From Locusta migratoria (lineage: Eukaryota > Arthropoda > Insecta > Orthoptera > Acrididae), in NCBI GenBank assembly GCA_026315105.1, contig CM048745.1, positions 543,836,758 to 543,900,757 on the forward strand: a DNA stretch of 64,000 nucleotides. The letters are read 5' to 3'. Shown here piece after piece: positions 21,349-32,559 of the stretch; positions within the stretch are counted from its first letter, which is position 1, and each line of letters begins with the position of its first letter. A program made the translations under genes and the position numbers. Under the pieces are notes generated by a model. The model saw only the letters and a list, made by a program, of their open reading frames with translations. It had not been told where the DNA came from and did no database searches.

Positions 21349-21572
21349 ATATTGAATGTTCAAAAAGTTCAAATCTTTGTATAGTCTATGGGACTTAACT
21401 ACAGGGTCATTAGTCCCTAAACTTACAAACTACTTATGAACTACTTACGAACTAGGACGGCACAAATATCCACGCCCGAGGGGGGATTAGAACCCCCGAC
21501 CCTAGTGGCCGTGCAGACCGTGACTGGAGCGCCTTAGTCCCGTCGGCCACAGCGGCCGGCAAAATATTGAAT
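21349..21572 (-). mobile_element. tRNA-derived SINE, full length
   Basis: Minus strand: head GCCGGCCGCTGTGGCC, body, tail. B-box region read as GGGTTCTAATCC (one change from the consensus). TSD ATATTGAAT at 21349-21357 and 21564-21572. The partial SINE at the left window edge is the duplicated counterpart. Confidence 0.92.
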
Positions 21573-22323
21573 CAGTTTGACTTTAGTATTCGTCAGAAAA
21601 CGTATGAGACTACGAAGCGTAGGTGATAGTATGAGCCCTTGGGGTAGAAGATTTCTTTGTTTTCTTGAACGGCTGTGTTGTTTTAGTTCGTATTTTTGTA
21701 ATTATATCCATCCTGTTTGTATCGCATGAGTATTTCACGTATGCTAATGCACCTTAACACGGAAGTGGGGCCTGCCGGAATCGAGGCACGAGACCTGGAG
21801 AAGGCCCACGTCCGGTTTGCCACCAGACAGTGATTCGATCTGCTGCGGCCGCTGTGGCATACGGCGGCGGTTCCTGTGACCACCCGGGCCGGAGCCACTC
21901 TCGGAGATTAGTCCGAGAGGAAGGGAAGGGGGGGGGGATGGGGCCGGGCACCTTCCGGCGTTACCGCCGACAGTGCCGCCCGTCAGGCGCCAGCAGCCAG
22001 CAGCCGCATGAGGAGGTGTAGGCGGCGGTTCAGAGGCTGGGGGGAGGGGCGAGTGAGGTGGATTAAACGCCGAAGGCCGCCACTGGCTGTACAGCTCGTC
22101 CAGTGGGACGTCAGCTTGCCGTCAGGCATGACAGAGACTCCACAAGCACTGTCGGTGTAAGAAGAGGTACATTAAAAGCATACAGAATGTGAAAAAATAT
22201 ACCTACATGAGGTGTTTGTTCTTCCTGAAATGTCCTAATGAGAAGACAGACAGCAGTAATCAAGACAAAAAGCATTACAAAACATTTGCGCCATTTGAAA
22301 CTTGTAAATAACGGGGGCAAGTA

Positions 22324-22544
22324 CTTGTGTGATCCGGATGTTCAGATGTCTGTACAGCTTATGGGACTTAACTACGGGGTCGTCTGTCCCTAAACATACA
22401 AACTACTTACGAACTAGCTAAGACTAAGGAAAGCACAAATATCCATGCCCGAGGGGGGATTCGAACCGTCGACCGTAGTGGCCATGGAGGCCGTGACTGG
22501 CGCGTCTCAGTCCCCTCGGCCACCGCGGCCGGCTTGCGTGATCC
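22324..22544 (-). mobile_element. tRNA-derived SINE private to copy B
   Basis: Full SINE on the minus strand with B-box complement GGATTCGAACC. TSD CTTGTGTGATCC / CTTGCGTGATCC (22324-22335 and 22533-22544). The corresponding position in copy A (about 810-825) has no insertion, so this SINE inserted after the duplication. Confidence 0.93.
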
Positions 22545-22965
22545 AAAATACTACCTGTCCGACAGGGATAAACCTAACGCGCCTCTCGTCAGACCCAGAC
22601 TTTCAACTTACCCAGTCCACACAGTACTGAGTAGTGGCCCTACGCATCAACCTCTTTATTCGCAACATTTCCTTGATTTCCATAATAGTTGAAGCATGGT
22701 GTGCATCCACATTGAAGGGATCAGTTGCCGCCTTCGCTTTAACTATGCTGTATGTAACACTATTCTTTCGGTGCCCTGTGGCAGTTAATGTTTTGTGCCT
22801 TGATTCATGTCATAAAGCAAAGACACCACACATATTTAATTATGGCGACAGTGGCCAGCAAGTCCTTAAATGCCGACGCGCACCATTCTCAACCTCGTAC
22901 GGAAATCAATGAGGCGAGTAAAATTTTGAACATAGCTGCTATTTTCAGCGAACGTTACAAAGTCA

Positions 22966-24091
22966 AAGGATGAAAATGCAGCCCTCGGTCGCAAAATTAA
23001 AATTATTTAACCTAGTTTCGGCCATAACTGGAATTGCCCTCATCAGAAATTATAAATTAAGACAAGTCACATAATAAAAGCTACAACTCAGCTGTAAAGA
23101 TTACGTAACAAAATTTAAAAAGAATTTTTTAGAATGACCTAGCCACTGGGATGCACGTCTGCACGGAGGCAACAGTCTGATGAGTTGTAACTTATATTAT
23201 GTGACTTGTTTTAATTTATAATTTCTGATGAAGCCAATCCTAGTTATTGCCGAAACCAGGTTAAATAATATTAACTGATTCTTCCGTCGCTTCTAGGAAG
23301 AACAAATTCTTTTTTAAGCTTGAAATACACAATTTTGTGTTTGTTCTACAGGTTTGTTTATTTCGTGAATCGGTTTTCGGCTTATTAGACCATCATCAGA
23401 CATTTAATGAAAATCAGTCAAAGAACTTGTCAGTAAACCAGAAGAGACGTTATTTACTTCTTTGATGGAGCAGTTACAGTGTAAATAAATATTTGAATGA
23501 AATCTGTAAATTAATAGTACTGAAAAAAGGAAACATAAATACCATACCTAGATATACAGTGCAAACACAAATTCTTACAACATGACTGTGTTGAATAAAA
23601 ATAAAATTAATCAAGAATGCTATACTTTAGGTCTATTTGTTAATTTAGTTACAATGTATGCCAGGTTTCCAATATTTCTAATATTTGTGTCACCTTGGCT
23701 TTTGAATAACCCTTAAAACATTAGATTCTTGTTTAATTTTATTCCCTCTAGTCATGTTGTAAGAATTTATGTTTGCACTGTATCTACATGTATGGTATTT
23801 GTGTTTACTTCTTTCAGTACTATTAACTTACAGATTTCATTCAAATACTTATTTACACTGTAACAGCTCCATCAAAGAAGTAAATTTACTTTTCTGTATG
23901 TAACATCTCTTTTGGTTTACTGACAAAACAAGTACTTTGACTGATTTTCAGTAAATGTCTGATGATGCTCTAATAAGCCAAAAATCGATTCACGAAATAA
24001 ACAAACCTGTAGAACAAACACAAAATTGTGTATTATAATTTTCAGCTTAAATAATTTTAATTTGGCGACCGAGGGCTGCATTTTTACCCTT
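22966..24091. repeat. Nested fold-back element, copy B
   Basis: Same structure as 1236-2361: outer inverted repeats near 22966 and 24091, inner hairpins I and II with the TTTCGGC ... CATCAG motif. Only scattered base changes separate the copies. Confidence 0.8.
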
Positions 24092-24257
24092 TAGCTGCGA
24101 GTAAAGAGGAAAATGAGTAGGCGCACTACAGCAGTGGAGTGTTGAGTGTATAAGTTGAAAATTAGGGTATGACTAGAGGAGTGCTGGGAACTCGTGCATG
24201 TGCTGTTACTAGTGTGTCCTGATGCTACAGTGGACAGTGCTACTACCTACTAATCAG

Positions 24258-25059
24258 GTGAAATTTTCCTCCGCAGCGAAGTGTGCGCTGATATGAAACT
24301 TACTGGCAGATTGAAATTGTGCGCCGGAACCGGGACTCGAACCTGGCTCTTCGCCTTTCGGGGGCAAGCTCTCTACCGTCACAGTTACCCCGGCACGCTT
24401 CACGGTCCGTCCTCACAACTTTACTTCTACCAGTGCCTCGCCTCGTACTTTGCCCGCGAAATGCAAAGGTCCCAGGTTCGAATCGCGCTTCCGGCACATT
24501 TGTAATCTGCCAGAAAGTTTCATACTCATAGCCTGTCCCCACAGATTTACGGTCTACCTCGACTCCTAACATCCATCACACAGTTTTAATCATCCACTTC
24601 AGTGCACCATCCGATGGGGAGTAAAGATTTCGTGCTACAAACACCCCCCAGGTTTTTGCTAAGACATATCAACGCATTAGTCCATCAGTCAGGCGTGGCA
24701 GTCTTGCAAGTAGAACTTCTGTGAAGTTTGGAAGGGAGAAGACGACGCACAGTCCAGTAAAGGAGGACGAGTCGTGAGTTGTGCCATGGTAGCTACGTAG
24801 GTAAAAATAGTTACCACGAACGACAAGCGTCCTCAAAAGGTACACGATGTGATTATTCCGTTTTACCCGGCGCATTTCTTGTTAATCCTCCGGTGTACTG
24901 GCGGTTCATAGTGTTCAACGGGAAGAACATTTCGGCAATCAATACATGTCGCCATCCTCAGGTGCGCTAACGGACTGAGCTCTTTAGAGCGAGCGGCCTC
25001 TTTCATTTGTCAGGAAGTTTCATATCAGGGAACACTCCGCTGCAGAGTGAAAATTTCAC
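24258..25059. mobile_element. TIR element carrying tRNA-like modules, copy B
   Basis: Counterpart of 2528-3332, with the same terminal inverted repeats and two oppositely oriented tRNA-like modules (about 24325-24380 minus and 24445-24505 plus). The degenerate third module follows at about 25073-25157. Confidence 0.7.
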
Positions 25060-25936
25060 TGTGGAGATTCCAGGGTAGTTTAGTCGGTAGAGTTTCCGAA
25101 GGACAGATATCAAGTTCGAAAATTGCACACAGTTTTAATAGGCCAGGAAATTCATATGAACGCTCTCTACGCGGGATAGCGTAAATTTCAGTCTGGATTA
25201 TAACCTGAGTTAAAGTGAACAGGTTATAAGATTACCTGCCTGATTACATGAACGTAATTTAATGGTGGTAAAGTACGATTTGAACTAAAAACGATTACTG
25301 ACTTTACATAGAAATTAATGATGGGATATGATTGAAAATAATATGAAAGTAATGGTAAATTTATGAAAGGTTGGCACATAACGCTAAAATACTGACAGAC
25401 TGTACTTAATGGCAACTAGCAACTAGTTGTTGCTCTCGTGGACATATGTTGTTCTGCTTTTAAAAAGGGGTGTAAAATAGGCACAAATGCAACCGTAGCA
25501 GCTGATTTGGAAACCAAATCACTATTGCAGTACAGCTTGGTTTGCTACCATTGACCGTGTCTTACAAGAAATTAAAATCATGACAGTGGAGCGTAACAGT
25601 GCTCACACGTAAATATTCGGACTCGATAAAATAACAAAAAAGACTGCAGGTTCTGTGACAATGTCCCAAATGAAATCAGATTACAAAAGGAATGATTAAT
25701 TTCAACGGTAATGGTGGCACAAAGCTAACCTCGCAGAATGCCATCCAAATCACATCAACACAGTAATGAATAGAAAACTACTGAAGTTTTACGGTAAAAA
25801 AAAGGGAACTAAATAATCTTAAGTTACAGTAATAGACATTTTTAAGAGATTTAATAGATAATGAAGCTGTAACAAATAATTATAAATGTAAATAGATTCA
25901 ACCAGTCCTGGCCACCTCTCTGCTATGTTGCAATGG

Positions 25937-26166
25937 ATTCTGTAAAGCCGGCCGCGGTGGCCGAGGAGACTGAGGCGCTCCAGTCACGGTCTGCACGGCC
26001 ACTACGGTCGAGGGTTCGAATCCCCCCTCGGGCATGAATATTTGTGCCGTCCTTAGTTTTAGGTAGTTCATAAGTAGTTTGTAAGTTTAGGGACTGATGA
26101 CCCCGTAGTTAAGTCCCATAGACTCTACAAACATTTGATTTTGATTTTTTTTTTTTATTCTGTAAA
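25937..26166 (+). mobile_element. tRNA-derived SINE with intact B box (counterpart of 4230-4443)
   Basis: Head at 25947 (GCCGGCCGCGGTGGCC), B box GGGTTCGAATCCC present, T-rich tail. TSD ATTCTGTAAA at 25937-25946 and 26157-26166. This is the ancestral state of the deleted copy at 4241. Confidence 0.95.
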
Positions 26167-26649
26167 CAGGTTACTGAGTTCCCATTACTTTCTGAACACT
26201 GCTTGTATCTAGTCCCTGATAGCATTTCAAATTTCCTCCAAGGCCAACCGGTGGAAAAAAACAACAAAGGGAGTTCATTATCAGTCTCGTCAGATTACCA
26301 TAGTATTACCCTAACTTTGTAAAATGGCCATTTATCTATTAATCAGGTGAAACCACCGCCGATAAGACAAAAATAATGGGTTGCAGAAACACACGATAAT
26401 GTTCATTTCGACCACAGCTGTCATGTTGTATTCGGTCACAAGTTCCACCTAAGCCCGTAAGAGTGTTTGCCAAAGCGTAACACGTCTCCACAAATGCGCA
26501 GTTTTCGAACAGCTGTTCGCCTGAACGGTGGTGTAGTTGAATACGACCGTCCATTTGGTGTAGGGAAAAACCTCATTCATCCGACCAGTTAACGTCTTCC
26601 TTCGGGTAGTTTTTATGGTAATAAAACATTGTTTAATGGTATATTTGAA

Positions 26650-27450
26650 TAAGAACGTCGTATTCAGCAAAAATCTTTTAATGTATAAATGTGGATATTA
26701 AAGTGCAAGAAGGGAGACAGAAAAGTGTGCAGTTAACTGTAGAGAAACTGTACCGAGAAGTTATGAAAGCAGGCACACAGAAAGAGATTAATGAAATGGA
26801 AAAGGTAAATGGTTTTAGAGCAGGAAGATCTTTCCCAGACGATTTAAGAATCTTAGCTTAAAAATGTTTGAAAAAGGGAAGGGAACTACATGTAAATTTT
26901 GTATATATGCGAAAGGATTGTGTCTCAGACACTCTCTAGAAATTATGGCCTATTTTTAGAGAAATCTGGAATAAGTAAAACCTACATAAATGCAATTAAA
27001 AGCATGTATAGAAATAAAAAGACGATATTACAAATCAGAAATTGTGCCTCTGAGCCATTTTCATCAACAAAGGGAGTGAATCAAGAATGCTTTGTTTCAC
27101 TCACTTTGTTTAAAACATACTTGAGTGCTGCTCTAGCAGATTCGATTAGAAAATGTAGAGCGATGGGAATACATCTCGCAGATAGGGGTTTACATACTAT
27201 TCTCTTTGCAGATAATCAAGTAGTAATAGTAGAAGTTCAGCACGATATGACTTACGTGCCTGAGAAATTACTTGAAGAATATGGTAAATAATGAGAGAAC
27301 AAAGTATGTGGTAATGGGAGGTAAAGGACAAGACACAGAACTGGAGAGAGGGAAAACAAAACACGTGAGTTAAAATAAATATACAGCAGTTATATTTAGT
27401 GAATATGGAAGGGATGAGAAGGACATAAGGAAGACTGTAGGGAAAGGAAA
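26650..27450 (+). pseudogene. LINE reverse transcriptase, copy B (with 130-aa open stretch)
   Basis: After VNGFRAGRSFPDD, an open frame at 26899-27291 carries the RT core: NYGLFLEKSGISKTYINA, SMYRNKKTILQIRN, a KGVNQE box (usual pattern KGVRQGC) and TILFADNQVVIVE, where the catalytic box FADD reads FADN. Downstream frames to about 27415 (TKYVVMGGKGQD, EYGRDEKDIRK) match the thumb region of the same LINE type. An N for the second catalytic Asp and the interrupted frame indicate a dead copy. A SINE follows at 27453, and the LINE's C-terminal tail resumes at 27960. Confidence 0.8.
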
Positions 27451-27452
27451 AA

Positions 27453-27649
27453 AATGTTCAAATGTTTGTTAAGCTTATGGGACTTAACTACGGGGTCATC
27501 AGTCCCTAAACTTACAAACTACTTATGAACTACTTACGAACTAGGACAGCACAAATATCCATGCCCGAGGGGGCATTCGAACCCCCGACCGTAGTGGCCG
27601 TGCAGACCGTGACTGGAGCGCCTAAGTCCCCTCGGCCACCGCGGCCGGC
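27453..27649 (-). mobile_element. tRNA-derived SINE inside the LINE
   Basis: Full minus-strand SINE ending GGCCACCGCGGCCGGC at 27649, with B-box complement ATTCGAACCCC. Sits between the RT part and the tail of the same LINE. I could not find a convincing TSD. Confidence 0.88.
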
Positions 27650-27789
27650 AGTACATGATTAACGCTCTACACTCGATACTGTGGAATCATAAGGTGTCAA
27701 AACAGACAAATGTCATAGATAAAAACATAGAACGAAAAATCCCTGCTGGAGAGGTGTCCAGCTGAGAACGATGCTGCAGCTTTAACATT

Positions 27790-27957
27790 GTTTGATCACG
27801 CGAGGGCCGCGGAGGAGCGGACGTGCGCATTAAGTCCCCCTCGGACACGGATGTTTGTGTTGTTTTTAGTATAATATAGTTCATAAGTAGTTTGTACGTT
27901 TAGGGACTAAGGTCCCCGCAGTTAAGTCTCATACGCTTTGCAAACATTTGAACATTT
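27790..27957 (+). repeat. tRNA-derived SINE, heavily decayed
   Basis: Plus strand keeps the body (GTTCATAAGTAGTTTGTACG, GGGACTAAGGTCCCCGCAG) and tail CAAACATTTGAACATTTGA. The head (CGAGGGCCGCGGAGGAG) is barely recognisable. Older than its neighbours by decay. Confidence 0.7.
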
Positions 27958-27959
27958 GA

Positions 27960-28232
27960 TCAGGTGAGGAATCAAATAATTAGAGGAATTATGACAGCTA
28001 CAACCACCATCATAGACAAAACTGAAATGGTGTGGACATTTGAGACGAATGGAACGGAAAGGACACCATCACAAACATGGAATTGTATTCCACCGCAAAG
28101 AAATAAGGGAGGAACACCGCGTAAAAAGTGGATAAATAGTATTAAAGAGGAGATGCGGTGCCAAGGATTGGAAGGAGGAGACTGGATAGACAAGGACCGA
28201 TGGCGCTTAGAATTAAAGAAGCGACAATAGTG
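27960..28232 (+). pseudogene. LINE C-terminal tail
   Basis: The 88-residue frame reads TIIDKTEMVWTFETNG, then PSQTWNCIPPQRNKGGTPR, KKWINSIKEEM and WIDKDRWRLELKK. This matches the terminal region of many LINEs (WxGHVxRM...P...RxRGRPxxxWxD...DRxxWR). It probably belongs to the RT fragment ending at 27415, separated by SINE insertions. It ends in a microsatellite. Confidence 0.7.
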
Positions 28233-28254
28233 TTGCAAATTCTATCTCCCTCCA

Positions 28255-28257
<3 letters not shown>

Positions 28258-28308
<51 letters not shown>

Positions 28309-28333
28309 AATATGTGTGTGTGTGTGTGTGTGT
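28258..28333. repeat. Compound microsatellite (TC)n(TA)n(TG)n
   Basis: Three adjoining dinucleotide runs between the LINE tail and the hairpin element. It may have replaced the left terminus of that element. Confidence 0.97.
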
Positions 28334-28990
28334 AACTTATAAAATAATAGGTGACGGGAAATTTTAAAGTGGTAGGTCAACACAAGAAATGTTACACTTT
28401 CTGCGGAGCTATGAACATAATTTATTGTATCATTTTCCAAAGAGTTACAGCACAAACACATAATTTTTTAAATGGAACAATAGTTTTTTCTATCGTGCAT
28501 TGGATTAGTTGGAACCAGCTGAGGCCAAATCATTTTAAACTACATTACTATCACTGTTAGTTTGGGAGCTACAACCCTTCAAAGTTAGGGGGCGGAGGCT
28601 ACGACAGCGTAGCTGACTTGCCGAGTGGCTATCCCCTGGGGCACGGCCCACTGTCTCATGACCACCAACCAGTCAGCTACGCTGTCGTAGCCTCCGCCTC
28701 CTAAAATTTGAAGGGTTGTATCTCACAAACTAACAGTGATAGTAATGTAGTTTAAATTGATTTGGACGCAGCTGGTTTCAACTAATCCAATGCACGATAG
28801 AAAAAACTATTGTTCCCTTAAAAAATTATATCTTTGTGCTGTAACTCTTTGGAAAGTGATACAATAAATTATGTTCATAGCTCCGCAGAAAGTGTAACAT
28901 TTCTTGTGTTTACCTACCACATTAAAATTTCCCGACACCTATTATTTTATAAGTTGAAGAGGCAAACAGACTTTAGTGAAACACCCTGTA
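28334..28990. mobile_element. Large hairpin (fold-back) element with mariner-like terminus
   Basis: Arms of about 284 bp (28334-28617 and 28671-28955) are near-perfect reverse complements around a 53-base loop. Beyond the right arm the sequence ends AAACACCCTGTA followed by TA, like Tc1/mariner-type termini (the complement begins CAGGGTG). The left terminus is missing, replaced by the (TG)n run. No coding capacity, so probably a non-autonomous MITE or fold-back derivative. Confidence 0.82.
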
Positions 28991-29640
28991 TATATTCTTT
29001 CTCTGGAACAACTGAAGAACATGATTTTATATATGATTTTGTAAAATATAAGCCGCGAAAACAATTGTTACGTCAATAAATAAATTTTACCAGCCTTCAA
29101 AGGAATTATATTATTGATTTATCTACTGATTTCATGATTATAAAATTATTTCTGACCAACATTGAGTGAGGTACTCTCTAGATTTCACCTGCGGTACTCT
29201 AACAATACAGCAATGCATCAACGATCTTATAAACACTGTTTTGTTGCCCTACATGGCAAGCCGTCCGGAGGTTATACTTCGCATTTAATGTTCAGTATTC
29301 TTCTGCACCGCCACAAATCAAGCGCTTCAGGTTGTCTTGCAGTATTCTCACTGTCCATAATGCACTCCTGTGCTACGAACAAATTTTCAGAAATTTCGTC
29401 CTCAAATATATGAAGTCCTCCTGCCACGTCTGTCTTTCTTCGATAAACTCAAAATGTACTGGACGGTGTGATTTATGAGGAATATTTTGGAGTATAATTC
29501 AGTAAGGAGCGTGGTCATAGGTATTCTATGACTTACGAACATTATCGTGCACGTGAAAATGTGTTTATTGTCTCATAACACGATTCTTGCGCCGTTTTGT
29601 CACGATCAAGGAATAATACCGTGAAATATAAAAGACAATG
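28991..29640. other. Mostly unassigned; possible LINE trace on the minus strand
   Basis: At about 29270-29350 the minus strand can be read as EALDLWRCRRILNI, which resembles the (I)EAFxMWCYRRILxI pattern of LINE tails. The evidence is short and the rest shows nothing. Confidence 0.3.
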
Positions 29641-29644
29641 AAAA

Positions 29645-29732
29645 TGATGAAACTTCCTGGCAGATTAAAATTGTGTGCCGGAACCGGGACTCGAACCTGG
29701 GACCTTTGCCTTTTGCGGGCAAGCGCTCTACC

Positions 29733-29735
<3 letters not shown>
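29645..29735 (-). repeat. Half of a tRNA-like TIR element
   Basis: GAAACTTCCTGGCAG and GGGACTCGAACCTGGGACC are the end and B-box complement of the element type at 2528-3332. It stops inside GCTCTACCGAC where a poly(T) run begins, so the next SINE truncated it or inserted into it. Confidence 0.7.
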
Positions 29736-29784
<49 letters not shown>

Positions 29785-29921
29785 CGCTCTATGGGTAGTT
29801 CTGTTCGTTGCGGACGCTGATCATGTATGTTCGTTTTTGTTCGTTGTGTTCTTGGCTCAGCTTTTTTATTGCAGAGGGCGTTCAGCACTCTGACCGGACG
29901 CGCTGAGCCACGGCGCCCGGC
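29736..29921 (-). mobile_element. Second SINE type with long poly(A) tail
   Basis: On the minus strand it starts GCCGGGCGCCGTGGCTCAGC (tRNA-like A-box region TGGCTCAGC), contains an AATAAAAAA-like stretch, and ends in 49 A residues (plus-strand T run 29736-29784). The body is unrelated to the main SINE. The uninterrupted tail suggests a young insertion. Confidence 0.65.
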
Positions 29922-31828
29922 ATAAATTTTTGCCGGTGGGCATCCCAGTAGATGTCACCCATCTCGGCAACTATTTTTAAACTTTTTTGTAAGGAGACAA
30001 AAATTTCTGATCTCCTTATATGTCATTTTAAAGTAAATACAAACCCCATCGCCATTCTGATTAATTTGATACCCCACACTCGGTATTTGTGTAACCAGAG
30101 TCAGTAATTGCTTTGCTTGTAATTGCCAGTGAGTCTAAGAACGCTGGATATTATAAGGCTGCTAATGGACCAAACATTATTCTGCGTGGCATGTGGGCGG
30201 AAGTGACAGGGTGTGTTTTGAAAGTGGGCGCTGGAGAAATAGCGCACTTTACCTGAAGTCAGTCCCTTGCGCAGCAGGAGGCCGAGTGAGAGAGCTTTTA
30301 AGAGTAACAAAGGAGCCACAGCCCGAGGACTAGCCCTAGTGACTCACCCTCCTAATTTGCAATATACGTTAGTTCAAAGATTCCTTGAAAATGGCATAAG
30401 GCCGAAAATAATGAGCAGCATCAAACGGAGAAACCTTATTTATGAAGTCGTTTTACGGTGTATATTTTGCCGCGAGCGCATTATTGAAGAAAATTGAAGA
30501 AAAAAGTATGAAACGCTGTCGCTCGTGCAGCTAACATCGAAAGTTCTTAAGAAGCAGAAAATGATGTTCACCGTGCAAATCACTTGCTAAATATTTCTCT
30601 GATGGAGTTGATAAAACATGCCACTAAGCACCTCCAAACCTGACTGGTAATCTATGGTACACCACATAGCGACAACACAAATGCCGTTACAAAAACTGAA
30701 TATAACAAACGCAAAATTATGTATAACAAGCCTGCACACAATTATACAAGTAATAAAAACATCACAAGGCAAAGCATGGTGTGCCGTATCTGACAGTAAC
30801 AGTTCACTATGAGGACGCGTTGTACCGACTGAGAAGCAGCCAGTATTCACACACCAACCTCACTAAATAATCTGATATCGAAACAGTCTCCCTTCATTTG
30901 TAGCCTTGCTTAAACTCAGTCAGTATTAGTTTTATTAGACACCCCTATACCACGCGCACAATTACGAGGCACAAAGAAAACGTTGGCATAAAACAACTTT
31001 GCGCCACGAGATTAATCCAAATGCTTTACCTTGACTTATAACAAACAGTTACACTTCATGAGAGGTTCTGAATCTGAACAAGAGTCGCCAGCCACACAGC
31101 ACAGCCACACTACATGCTCAATCGTCGGTAAAACAGAGAAAAGGGTGACGGGAAAAAGGAAGTAATGACGCAGCCGATAAAAGCACAATCATGTGATAAA
31201 GAAATGAACCACAGTTGCCTCTTGTCGTGTCCAATAGTTGGGAACCTTAATAACTACATAAGACACGCTTGCAGAATTCATAAATGGTAATTGACAGTTA
31301 AAAGTAGCTCTGCAGCCCCTTGAGCTGCTGTTTTTAGTACGTAAGAGTTGGTTAAGGTGCATGAAGCGTACTTACAGTACCGATTCACGTTGACCAACGG
31401 TTAAGCATATCGTCAAAAACAGCATAATAAAAACCGAATTCGATTAACTATCACAGTTTGAGGCATTCAGCCAGAAAAGCTATAGATACTTAGAAGTGAC
31501 GGGATAAAATGCAAATATGCATCACAAACCAAATAACAACTTCATCGGTGACTTTCTTTTATTTTTGTCGTCGTGACTATTTTTTGATCAGCGGACTACT
31601 GTTTCATATCCAGCGTTTAAAACAGTAGAACGTGGCTTCATTTCACAATCTCATAATGTGGTACTAAACGACGACGAATTAAGCCCATGAGACAAACAAT
31701 TAGTCAGTGCATTGCGCCCACGCTAATGAGTGGCTCAGCCTTAATAGATGTCCCAGCGATGAAGGCACGTGCTCAACCGCATTATCATCGCCTCTATGTC
31801 AGCATCAGGCAGAAGCTAGCTGAGAGAT
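29922..31828. other. Unassigned intergenic DNA
   Basis: About 1.9 kb with only short open frames on both strands (for example 30267-30497 plus, 30587-30850 minus), none resembling a known protein. No clear terminal repeat or SINE. Could be low-copy host DNA or very old TE sequence. Confidence 0.5.
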
Positions 31829-32490
31829 TCAGTTCACATCTGCGTATTTAATATTTAATCTGCCAATCACAAGTGCACGGACGAGTATTAATCGAAGCAT
31901 TTTTCTAATATATACCGATCGTTCCATTATCTTATTACTATGGTAATGTTTCCTTGTATAAATGGGTGCTAACAAAATTCGTTCGCATTTGAGGACAAAG
32001 TTGGTGCAATAAATTTCGCAAATAGATCTGGACGCGACAAATAACACCTTTCTTTTAATGTTTTCCACACCAACTCTCGCATAATTTCTGTGACACTCTC
32101 TCTTCTGTATCGCGATGATACGAAACGAGCTGTTCATCTCTGAACCTTTTGTATGTCCTTCGTCAGTAGCATATGGTGAAGATTCCACAATGTGCAGAAA
32201 TACTCCAAAATAAGACGGACAACTGCAGTGTAGGCAGTTTCTTCAGTAGAACTATTGCATCTATTACAGTGTTATGCCAATGAGCCCAAGCCTTTGGCTT
32301 CTCTGAATTAAAGTTATTCGTAATTATAATTCAGTTGAAATTATGGCCTTTATATTCGAATGATTTATCGTCTAAATGCAGTTCAACAGATTACTTTTGA
32401 AGCTCATATGGATGAATTCACGGTTATAAGAAAATCCGCAACTGAGCGTAGTACAAGTATAACGATCCGCCTAGGTTTCACAAATTCTAA
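31829..32490 (-). pseudogene. CR1-like LINE C-terminal region, copy 1
   Basis: Minus strand reads AYTAVVRLILEYFCTLWN (RT thumb region, pattern VRPxLEYxxxVWxP), IQKVQR, TARFVSSRYR, and a 119-residue frame with further tail sequence ending at 31829. Same protein type as the next fragment (32560-34090). 5' and 3' truncated, with stops. Confidence 0.75.
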
Positions 32491-32559
32491 GTGGTATCCA
32501 TCGCCTCGCTGTGGCAGACTGTGTCGCTCTCGTGGGTTATGACGTATGCACCAGATTAT

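Larger units (their letters stand above)
21531..27181. repeat. Segmental duplication, copy B
   Basis: Direct copy of 1-5473, offset 21530 at the left and 21730 after the extra SINE. Copy B keeps the uninterrupted LINE RT that the LTR element destroyed in copy A, so it shows the pre-insertion arrangement. It contains one private SINE (22336-22533) and an intact SINE B box (about 26007-26020). Confidence 0.95.

Noticed and set aside
30267..30497. 76-aa frame as a host exon
   Set aside because: No homology recognised, no splice-site or codon evidence, length within chance expectation.
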